In this document: piece by piece, positions 26,924 to 33,934 of the stretch
Position numbering within the stretch: the stretch's first letter is position 1
Layout of the letters: each line of letters starts with the position of its first letter
Source of the DNA: Eubacteriaceae bacterium CHKCI004
Lineage (GTDB): Bacteria; Bacillota; Clostridia; Lachnospirales; Lachnospiraceae
Length of the DNA: 64,000 nucleotides
Assembly: GCA_900016875.1 (NCBI GenBank)
Contig: FCNR01000021.1
Coordinates: 1-64,000, forward strand
Direction of reading: 5' to 3'
Notes under the pieces: model-generated
Seen by the model: the letters and a program-made list of their open reading frames with translations, nothing else
Told to the model about the DNA's origin: nothing
Database searches by the model: none
Made by a program: the position numbers and the translations under genes

Positions 26924-28240
26924 TTATTCCATAATATCCAACAACTCATCAAAATCAATGTCCATCATCATCGGTATTCCACCATACATACCTTTTAAAT
27001 ATCTTTTTCTAATATTGAGATTCGGGTGAATCCTTTCCTCAAATTCGCTGATTGGTAATAATTCTTTATCGGCATTCTCATCAACATTAAATATATACAT
27101 GCAATCTTTTGGTAAACCAGATTCTAACAGCATAGTATTATGTGTTGTGATTATAATTTGCCCCCTAACAGCATCATAAAGACTTTCCAATAATGTATCA
27201 ACAAGTAAATCATGTATTCCTGTATCCATTTCATCAATAACTACTGTCTGACCTTCCACACTCGCCATAAAAAAAGGGATCATTTCCAGCAAATATTGCG
27301 TACCTGTTGATTCTTTTTTTAAATCAACATCAATAACTTTTCCATATATTTGTTTTCTAAAGATCAAATGATATGCCAGTTTATCATTTACAATATCTCT
27401 TTCATAATAAACTTGCTTGACATCCGAATATAAACGTGTAAAAAATTCATTTAAGAAACATTCTGCCTTATCCAACTCCTCCTCCGCATTTATGTTAATG
27501 CTTCCTTTTTCTAAACTTCCCAGTAGTTTATGTGATATCCCCATTTTCCCTTTTTCAACTCGGTATCCATCCTTCACCCGAATGGATAATGTCATAAAAT
27601 ACGCAATAACATCATATAACCCTTTACAAATTTTCTTTTTTACATATCCATCTTTTTTATTTTCTATTTCAGCCGATAACAAAGAGAGAAAGGAATGTTT
27701 TCCCCAATACTGATTTAAAAGGGCATCTATCTCTTTGGCATATTCTGTATCTTTAAAAATACTGTTATTAATGAACTTATTGTTATCATCAAAACTGTAA
27801 AAAGTTGTCTTATTTTTATTAATTACATATTCCAATCGTTCAGATACAATTTTTGTATCATCTGTTTCTAAATAATAACTTCCTTTCTTTCCTCCAATTT
27901 TAATTCCAAATTCCAAAACCATATTCTGTTGGGAACCTATGGTCTTGGAACTTTTTATGATTGCTTCAATATCTTTAAAATTATTTCTCAAAAAATTCTG
28001 AAAAGAGTCCTCCTCTTTTTCTTCTTCCGATTGTTCAATCAAACGCTCTAGAATATCTTTAATCGATTTTGTTCTCAGGGTTTCATATAAAGTATAAAAT
28101 ACGGATGCAAAATTTGATTTTCCCACTCCATTTTCGCCATAAACTAATATAAATTTTTTTACATTTCCTCTTTTCCCTGTAAAATCAACATAAAAATCCA
28201 CCAAAGAACGATAGTTTTTCAGTCTGACATAACTTATCAT
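26924..28240 (-). CDS. AAA family ATPase of a probable two-gene defence system
   Basis: A 438-aa ATPase of the OLD/SMC-like AAA_15/AAA_21 class: Walker A GENGVGKSNF near residue 35, a long variable middle, then the signature-like region and Walker B VVIDEMDTGIHDLLV near 335, followed by the switch His in ITTHNTMLL. The N-terminal MISYVRLKNYRSL is typical of RloA/AbiLi proteins. It is the first gene of a two-gene operon with the RloB/AbiLii-like gene and is equally AT-rich. The likely role is abortive infection or another anti-phage function. Confidence 0.75.
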   Translation of the reverse strand: MISYVRLKNYRSLVDFYVDFTGKRGNVKKFILVYGENGVGKSNFASVFYTLYETLRTKSIKDILERLIEQSEEEKEEDSFQNFLRNNFKDIEAIIKSSKTIGSQQNMVLEFGIKIGGKKGSYYLETDDTKIVSERLEYVINKNKTTFYSFDDNNKFINNSIFKDTEYAKEIDALLNQYWGKHSFLSLLSAEIENKKDGYVKKKICKGLYDVIAYFMTLSIRVKDGYRVEKGKMGISHKLLGSLEKGSININAEEELDKAECFLNEFFTRLYSDVKQVYYERDIVNDKLAYHLIFRKQIYGKVIDVDLKKESTGTQYLLEMIPFFMASVEGQTVVIDEMDTGIHDLLVDTLLESLYDAVRGQIIITTHNTMLLESGLPKDCMYIFNVDENADKELLPISEFEERIHPNLNIRKRYLKGMYGGIPMMMDIDFDELLDIME

Positions 28241-28545
28241 ACACTCATCTCCTATTTATTTTTTGAACAACAGCTCCGCTACCTCTAATGGTATATACTA
28301 TCTACCTCTTCGTTTATACATTCATTTCCCTTCCATAAGCATTTTCATCATTATGTTTATATTATATCACATTTTCAAAAAAATAAATCTTTTTATTACA
28401 TTATTTTTTTAATTTTTGTTATATTTTATTACATTTTAATCGATTTGTTATTTTGAACGTTATATGGTATACTTGACATGACATAAAGTCCTTGCTATGT
28501 GAATTTTCTATAATCCGATAATGATTTAGAAGGAGATTTCTCATC
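28241..28545. other. AT-rich intergenic stretch between divergent operons
   Basis: It holds the leader of the ATPase gene on the minus strand (GGAGATGA ribosome site) and the promoter of the CPBP gene on the plus strand. The central 100 bases are almost pure A/T runs. No gene seen. Confidence 0.5.
28473..28501 (+). promoter_or_regulatory. Promoter of the CPBP protease gene
   Basis: Perfect -35 TTGACA (28473-28478), 17-base spacer, weak -10 TATGTG (28496-28501). The leader is about 40 bases and has an AGAAGGAGA ribosome site. Confidence 0.5.
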
Positions 28546-29178
28546 ATGGAGCTTATCATATCCAACATCTCGACATCAGTTATCAATCTCATCGTATTCT
28601 CACTGATTCCTTTTCTCTGGTGGTTTTTCCGTCACCGGAAGGAAACCGGATTTTTCCGGTGGCTGGGCTTCATCCGCCCGCACTTACGGAGCAAATGGTG
28701 GGGTCTGATCGTCTTTGCCGTCGTATATTACTTCTTTTATAATTTTGATTTCACCCGGCTGGTGGACCCGGACACCCTCGCCTACATCGAGAGCAGCTCC
28801 GCCGTGTCAGCCAACGCTTTTGCGGGTCTCGGCGCCGCCGCCATCGTTCCTGCTCTCATTGAGAACTTCATCGCCAACGGCGTAGCAGAAGAGATTCTGT
28901 ACCGGGGCTTCTTGTGCAAACGTCTCTGCGGCAAACTGGGAACCGTCGTAGGGATCCTGCTGCAGGCAGTTCTCTTCGGTCTGATGCACAATATTTTATA
29001 CATCATTGCCGGACTGAACGTAGGCCTGTGGTACCACACCCTGACTTTCCTGTTTACCGGCATGGGCGCTCTGCTTCTGGGCTGGCTCAACGAGAAAATC
29101 TTTAATGGTTCTATTCTCCCAAGTATTCTGCTCCACGGAGCAGGGAACTTTATCTCCACCATGCTGGTGGCGTTTTAA
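28546..29178 (+). CDS. CPBP family intramembrane protease
   Basis: A 210-aa polytopic membrane protein with the three CPBP (Abi/Rce1) motifs: EEILYRGFL, FGLMHN and LLHGAGN, which supply the glutamates and histidines of the intramembrane active site. Substrates are unknown; some members process bacteriocin or pheromone peptides or give immunity. It is a single-gene unit next to the defence-like pair. Confidence 0.85.
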   Translation: MELIISNISTSVINLIVFSLIPFLWWFFRHRKETGFFRWLGFIRPHLRSKWWGLIVFAVVYYFFYNFDFTRLVDPDTLAYIESSSAVSANAFAGLGAAAIVPALIENFIANGVAEEILYRGFLCKRLCGKLGTVVGILLQAVLFGLMHNILYIIAGLNVGLWYHTLTFLFTGMGALLLGWLNEKIFNGSILPSILLHGAGNFISTMLVAF

Positions 29179-29323
29179 AGACTGCGTCTCCATTGTAATG
29201 ACAAAATGTATTTTAAATACATATATAATTATATCGTGACAAACTATACATCCTGAAAAATACAATTCCTCCTGTTTTGGCAAATAAAATATGATATACT
29301 GTCAAAAACAGGAGGTATTTTTT

Positions 29324-29797
29324 ATGAGCCAAAAACATTTCTTACTGGCAGCTCTGTGTGCATCCATCCTCTCCCTGGCCGGATGCAGCGGCCTGGGCGC
29401 AGGAGCTTACAATAACGAAAAGAGCATCGCCAGCGATGTCAATTCTTACAACCTCAACAATGTCACTCAGTCCAATGAAGGCGATACATTTTCCGCGCAG
29501 GTGGAGAATATGGAGGGGATGGATACCATCTGGGACTGCAGTGCGGACGCTGCCCTTGAGACAGAGCTGTCTTATGATATCACGCTGTACAGCGGCAAGG
29601 TTAAACTGGCACTCATCTCACCGGACGAAGAAGTGACCACACTGGTGGAGCTGGATTCCGGGAAAAGCGCGGCAGGCACCGTCTCCTTTACCTTGCAGCC
29701 GGGCGAGAACCGCATCAAGGTCGTCGCCGGGGAGGATACCGGCTTCGATATGTCTTTGACTGTACCGGAAGGAGAATTTGGGAGTCTGGGATTTTAA
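29324..29797 (+). CDS. Small lipoprotein
   Basis: A 157-aa lipoprotein with the lipobox LSLAGC (Cys at residue 22), so it is anchored to the outer face of the membrane. The rest is a beta-rich domain (LYSGKVKLALISPDEE through FTLQPGENRIKVVAGED) seen in many hypothetical Clostridial lipoproteins. GGAGG precedes the ATG at 29324; a longer frame from 29291 covers the promoter region. Function unknown. Confidence 0.7.
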   Translation: MSQKHFLLAALCASILSLAGCSGLGAGAYNNEKSIASDVNSYNLNNVTQSNEGDTFSAQVENMEGMDTIWDCSADAALETELSYDITLYSGKVKLALISPDEEVTTLVELDSGKSAAGTVSFTLQPGENRIKVVAGEDTGFDMSLTVPEGEFGSLGF

Positions 29798-29836
29798 ATG
29801 GGGATTAAAAATTAATAGATTATATTCAAACACAAT

Positions 29837-29882
29837 GGGGAAAAGAGCCGCCGGCAGGACTGCGCTTTTCCCCTCGTTTTTT
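29837..29882 (+). terminator. Terminator of the lipoprotein gene
   Basis: Arms GGGGAAAAG (29837-29845) and CTTTTCCCC (29865-29873), then a T run to 29882. Confidence 0.8.
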
Positions 29883-29891
29883 ATCAAAAAG

Positions 29892-30151
29892 TTATCCACA
29901 ATATCCACAGGAAGTATTTTACAATTTTCGCCGTTTTTCAACATATCCCCACCCTATATACATTTTGTCCACATTGAATATTTTGTGTTTTACCCCTATA
30001 TCTTGCAATTTTTACCCGTTTTTTTCTGGCAAACACCCCTAAATGCAGGTCAAGCCCCAATTTATCCACAAAGTTATCCACATTATCCACAATTTCCTAC
30101 CACAACACTTACTCACAGTATATCCCCGGGTTATCCACAATTTTATCCACA
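29892..30151 (+). promoter_or_regulatory. Cluster of DnaA boxes
   Basis: Six perfect TTATCCACA boxes lie at 29892, 30062, 30074, 30083, 30131 and 30143, all in the same orientation, with near matches ATATCCACA (29901) and TTGTCCACA (29965). Centre-to-centre distances of 12 and 9 bases in the inner group fit cooperative DnaA binding. The rest of this 585-base gene-free stretch is AT-rich. The genes directly after it encode a DnaD-like protein and a helicase loader, so DnaA control of that operon is likely. A secondary origin or DnaA-titrating site is another reading; dnaA and dnaN are not here. Confidence 0.85.
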
Positions 30152-30383
30152 AAGCTGTTATTTTTTCATCAGGAAATATGTTAGACTGAATAGCAAGCCG
30201 TAATGGTACAGATGCCGTCAAGCTGGAGACAAATCTCTATTTCCTTCTCAAACACCTGTATTTTCCCTCAAAAATATGCTATCATAATAATCCATAACAA
30301 GTCTGCAAACCATGATGCGCACGCCGCAGGAGTATGCATTTGCAGCAGGAAAATGCGCAACCATATAAAAGAGGGTGAAGACG

Positions 30384-31457
30384 ATGGATAAAATTACTCT
30401 GAAGAATACACTGCATCATACGACAACCATACTTCCCAACGAATTTATAGATCACTATATGATAAAAGCTGACGGTGAATATGTGAAAATATATCTGTTG
30501 ATTCTACGGCTGATGAATCAGAATCTTCCTGTTGAGATCGAGCAGCTGGCAGATATGCTGGAGCTTACTCAAAAAGATATTCTCCGGGCGTTAAAGTACT
30601 GGGAAAAAGAAGGACTCCTGGCTATGGAAGATACGGAAAACAGTTCCGCACCGGACATGGTACAGACAGACCGGACGATTTCCACAGCTCCGGCGTCACA
30701 GACGGCCGGCGACAGCGATTCCTATCCCACGCTGCCGCAGGTTCCGGAAAAGAAGAGCCGCAATATGTCTGAGATGGAGAAGTCTATCAAGGGCACAGAT
30801 CTGGAACAGACGCTTTATATGGCTGAGACGTATCTGGGACGGCCCCTGTCGGCTTCGGAGCTCAACAGTTTCTGTTATATTACGGATTCTCTGCATTTCT
30901 CCTCAGAACTTCTGGAGTATCTCATCGAGTATTGCGTGGGCAGAGGAAAGAAGAGCGTCCGCTATATGGAGAGCGTGGCCATCAATTGGTTTCAGCAGGG
31001 CATTGACACCATAAAGAAGGCTAAGGCGGAATCCAGCCAGTACTCTCAGAACGTTTTTCCTGTCATGAAGGCTTTTGGAATCAACCGGAATCCTGGCCCG
31101 GCGGAGCTTGATTATATTAAGAAGTGGAATTCGCTGGGCTTTGAAACGGATATTATCATTGAAGCCTGCAACCGGACGCTTCTGGCGACTCATCAGGCAA
31201 GTTTTCCTTATGCCAACCGTATTTTAAATGACTGGAAGAAGTCCGGAGTCCGCAGCGTGGCGGATATACGCTCTCTGGATCAGCGGTTCCATGCGGCGGC
31301 GCAGGCCGACGGTTCTCAGGATAAGTCTTCCGCCAGACAGAACCGCCAGAACCAGAACTTTAATAAAAATACCACAAATGCTTTTCACAATTTCGAGCAG
31401 CGCAGCTATGATTACGATGACCTTGAATCCCGCCTGCTGGAGAAAAACAGGAGGTAG
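30384..31457 (+). CDS. DnaD-like primosomal protein
   Basis: A 357-aa protein with an N-terminal winged-helix-like region (EYVKIYLLILRLMNQNLPVEIEQLADMLEL, residues about 33-62), an acidic/Ser-rich linker, and a C-terminal DnaD/DnaB_2 domain (about 210-310) ending in a YANRILNDW-type motif. These proteins help load the replicative helicase at origins or restart sites. The ATG at 30384 follows GAGGGTG. The helicase-loader gene starts four bases after the stop, so the pair is co-translated. DnaA boxes stand upstream. Confidence 0.85.
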   Translation: MDKITLKNTLHHTTTILPNEFIDHYMIKADGEYVKIYLLILRLMNQNLPVEIEQLADMLELTQKDILRALKYWEKEGLLAMEDTENSSAPDMVQTDRTISTAPASQTAGDSDSYPTLPQVPEKKSRNMSEMEKSIKGTDLEQTLYMAETYLGRPLSASELNSFCYITDSLHFSSELLEYLIEYCVGRGKKSVRYMESVAINWFQQGIDTIKKAKAESSQYSQNVFPVMKAFGINRNPGPAELDYIKKWNSLGFETDIIIEACNRTLLATHQASFPYANRILNDWKKSGVRSVADIRSLDQRFHAAAQADGSQDKSSARQNRQNQNFNKNTTNAFHNFEQRSYDYDDLESRLLEKNRR

Positions 31458-31460
31458 GCT

Positions 31461-32453
31461 ATGGCACTTTCACAAACACAGTTTCAGGCGATCATGGATT
31501 CCTACGCACGAATCCGTCATACCAATCAGATGGAGCATCAGCGGCGCAAGGAAGAGATCTATGACGCCATCCCGGAGATTCGGGCCATTGATGAAAAGAT
31601 CGCTCATATTTCCATAGAAGCTGCAAAATATCAGCTTTTTCATCCGGATACGGACGGCAGATCCGCTCTCAGATCTGAGATTTATGAGCTGTCCATGGAG
31701 AAAGTGAATCTGCTGGCTGTCCACCATTATCCGACCGATTATCTGGACGACATCTACCAGTGTCCGGACTGTCGGGATACCGGTTATATCGGACAGGAGA
31801 AATGTCACTGTTTCCAGCAGCATATTCTGGATGTCCTGTACGACCAGTCCAATCTCCGGGAACTGGTGCGCACGGAGAACTTCCGGCATTTCCGGCTGGA
31901 TTACTATTCGGAGCGTCCGGAACGGGAGGGCTGTCCGTCGCCCCGGGAGAACATGCGGGAAATTCTCGCCCGCTGCCGCCGTTTCATTGATACCTTTGAG
32001 GCGGTACCCGGAGATAATCTTCTCATCTCGGGCAACACCGGCGTTGGGAAGACATTTCTTGCCAACTGCATCGCGGCGGAGCTTTTAGAAAAAGGACACA
32101 GCGTCATCTACATGACCGCCCATCAGTTCTTTTCTGAACTGGCCGACTACACTTTCCGACGGAATCAGGGCAATTCCGACACACTGACTTTTCTATTAAA
32201 CTGTGACCTGCTGATCATTGATGATTTAGGTACGGAGCTAAATAACGGTTTTATTAATTCACAGCTTTTTCTGTGTATTAACGAACGCATTCTCCACAGG
32301 AAATCAACCATTATCAGTACAAATTTATCTCTGAAACAGCTCAGTCAGGCTTACACGGAGAGAATTTCTTCCCGTTTTATTGAATCTTATGAATATTTCC
32401 ATATCTACGGAGAAGATATTCGTATCAAAAAGGCTGTTTCTTCTCTTGACTAA
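31461..32453 (+). CDS. DnaC/DnaI-like helicase loader ATPase
   Basis: A 330-aa AAA+ protein. The N-terminal part has a small zinc-binding cluster (CPDCRDTGYIGQEKCHC) as in DnaI-type loaders; the ATPase has Walker A GNTGVGKTFL near residue 193 and Walker B LLIIDDLGTE near 255, with sensor I STNLS. It should deliver the DnaB-type helicase to single-stranded DNA. GGAGG precedes the ATG. Confidence 0.88.
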   Translation: MALSQTQFQAIMDSYARIRHTNQMEHQRRKEEIYDAIPEIRAIDEKIAHISIEAAKYQLFHPDTDGRSALRSEIYELSMEKVNLLAVHHYPTDYLDDIYQCPDCRDTGYIGQEKCHCFQQHILDVLYDQSNLRELVRTENFRHFRLDYYSERPEREGCPSPRENMREILARCRRFIDTFEAVPGDNLLISGNTGVGKTFLANCIAAELLEKGHSVIYMTAHQFFSELADYTFRRNQGNSDTLTFLLNCDLLIIDDLGTELNNGFINSQLFLCINERILHRKSTIISTNLSLKQLSQAYTERISSRFIESYEYFHIYGEDIRIKKAVSSLD

Positions 32454-32479
32454 TCAGCCGGGATAATGTTATAAACGTT

Positions 32480-32593
32480 ATGGCTGTTGATTCGATGGGC
32501 AGGAATCCATTTAACAGGCAGATGCCCATCATGCAGATGCTTTCCGCCAAAGCGCGGGAGCAGGATTTGATTCCATTCACCAAGATAAGATAA
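32480..32593 (+). CDS. Possible 37-codon ORF
   Basis: An ATG-started frame of 37 codons, Met- and basic-rich, fills most of the gap before the PRPP synthetase gene and ends 14 bases before its start. No ribosome site is evident. It may be a chance frame or a leftover of a longer gene. Confidence 0.2.
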   Translation: MAVDSMGRNPFNRQMPIMQMLSAKAREQDLIPFTKIR

Positions 32594-32607
32594 AAAGGAG
32601 ACTATTT

Positions 32608-33804
32608 ATGAAGCCAGATGATAGCAAGTTTTCAACTGTCCCTGTAGGAAGACTCGGAATTATCGTACATCCAAGCTGCAAGGATCTCTGCGATAAGATT
32701 GACCAGTATATTGTAAATTGGCGCAAAGAGCGTAACCATAACCATAAGAGCAATGTCGTCTTCAAGGATTATGAGAAGGATTCCTTCATCATCCCGTCTA
32801 CCTGCGCCCGATTCGGAACAGGCGAGGCGAAGGCTCTGATTTCCGATTCTGTCAGAGGAGCAGATTTGTATATTATTGCCGACGTGTTGAATTACAGTCT
32901 GGAATATACCGTTTGCGGACATAAGAATCATATGTCCCCGGATGACATTTATGCCGATGTAAAGCGCCTGATCGCTGCTGCTTCCGGCAAGCCGAAGAGT
33001 ATCACTGTCATCATGCCGTTCCTTTACGAGAGCCGTCAGCACAAGAGAAGCTCCAGAGAGTCTCTGGACTGCGCTTTCGCGCTGCAGGAACTGGCGAGCA
33101 TGGGAGTAGACAACGTTCTGACTTTTGATGCTCATGACCCTCGTGTACAGAACGCCATCCCATTAAAAGGCTTTGACAACATCATGCCGACTTATCAGTT
33201 TATCAAGGCGCTGCTCCGTTCCACCAACGATCTCGAGATCGACGCTGACCATATGATGATCATCAGCCCGGACGAGGGAGCTATGCAGAGAGCCATGTAT
33301 TTTGCCAACGTGCTGGAAGTAAATATCGGTATGTTCTACAAACGCCGCGACTATTCTGTAGTCATCGACGGCCGTAATCCGATTGTGGCGCATGAATACC
33401 TGGGCGAATCCGTAGAAGGTAAAGACGTGATGATTATTGATGATATGATTTCCTCCGGCGAGAGTATGCTTGATGTGGCAAGAGAGCTGAAGCGAAGAAA
33501 TGCAAGAAGAGTATTCTGTATCTCCACCTTCGGAATGTTCACCAATGGTCTGGACTCCTTTGACAAAGCGTACGAGGAAGGCCTTATCTACAAGGTTATC
33601 ACCACAAACTGCACCTACCAGACACCGGAGCTTCTGGAGCGTCCATGGTATGTAAGCTGTGATGTATCCAAATATATCGCGCTTCTCATTGATTCTCTGA
33701 ACCACGAGGCTTCCATCAGCGCACTTCTTGATCCGCATGACCGAATTAAGAACCGTCTTGCTGAGTACGCAGTGACACACACTATCAAAGAGGATAACAA
33801 CTAA
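32608..33804 (+). CDS. Ribose-phosphate pyrophosphokinase-like protein
   Basis: A 398-aa member of the PRPP synthetase family, longer than the usual 310-330 residues. The PRPP-binding loop VMIIDDMISSGESM near residue 275 and the DAHDPR metal-site segment near 180 are present, as is ISPDEGAM. Such long forms occur in Clostridia, often beside a standard Prs. It would make PRPP for nucleotide and His/Trp synthesis. AAAAGGAG precedes the ATG. Confidence 0.85.
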   Translation: MKPDDSKFSTVPVGRLGIIVHPSCKDLCDKIDQYIVNWRKERNHNHKSNVVFKDYEKDSFIIPSTCARFGTGEAKALISDSVRGADLYIIADVLNYSLEYTVCGHKNHMSPDDIYADVKRLIAAASGKPKSITVIMPFLYESRQHKRSSRESLDCAFALQELASMGVDNVLTFDAHDPRVQNAIPLKGFDNIMPTYQFIKALLRSTNDLEIDADHMMIISPDEGAMQRAMYFANVLEVNIGMFYKRRDYSVVIDGRNPIVAHEYLGESVEGKDVMIIDDMISSGESMLDVARELKRRNARRVFCISTFGMFTNGLDSFDKAYEEGLIYKVITTNCTYQTPELLERPWYVSCDVSKYIALLIDSLNHEASISALLDPHDRIKNRLAEYAVTHTIKEDNN

Positions 33805-33873
33805 GAACTATATTTAAAGATAACTACCTGAAACAGGCATGGGAAGATATTAATAAATATCGACACACATTGC

Positions 33874-33918
33874 AAAAGGGCTGCGGCTTTTGATCTGCCG
33901 CAGCCCCTTTCTTTTTCT
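33874..33918. terminator. Terminator between PRPP synthetase and PBP genes
   Basis: GC-rich arms AAAGGGCTGCGGC (from 33875) and GCCGCAGCCCCTTT (33897-33910), followed by a T-rich tract on the plus strand. It sits between converging genes. Confidence 0.85.
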
Positions 33919-33934
33919 AAATTTTTCTCACAGG

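Noticed and set aside
29892-30151. Calling the DnaA-box cluster the chromosomal oriC
   Set aside because: dnaA, dnaN, rpmH and other usual oriC neighbours are absent; box clusters also occur as regulatory sites. Left as a cluster of boxes.
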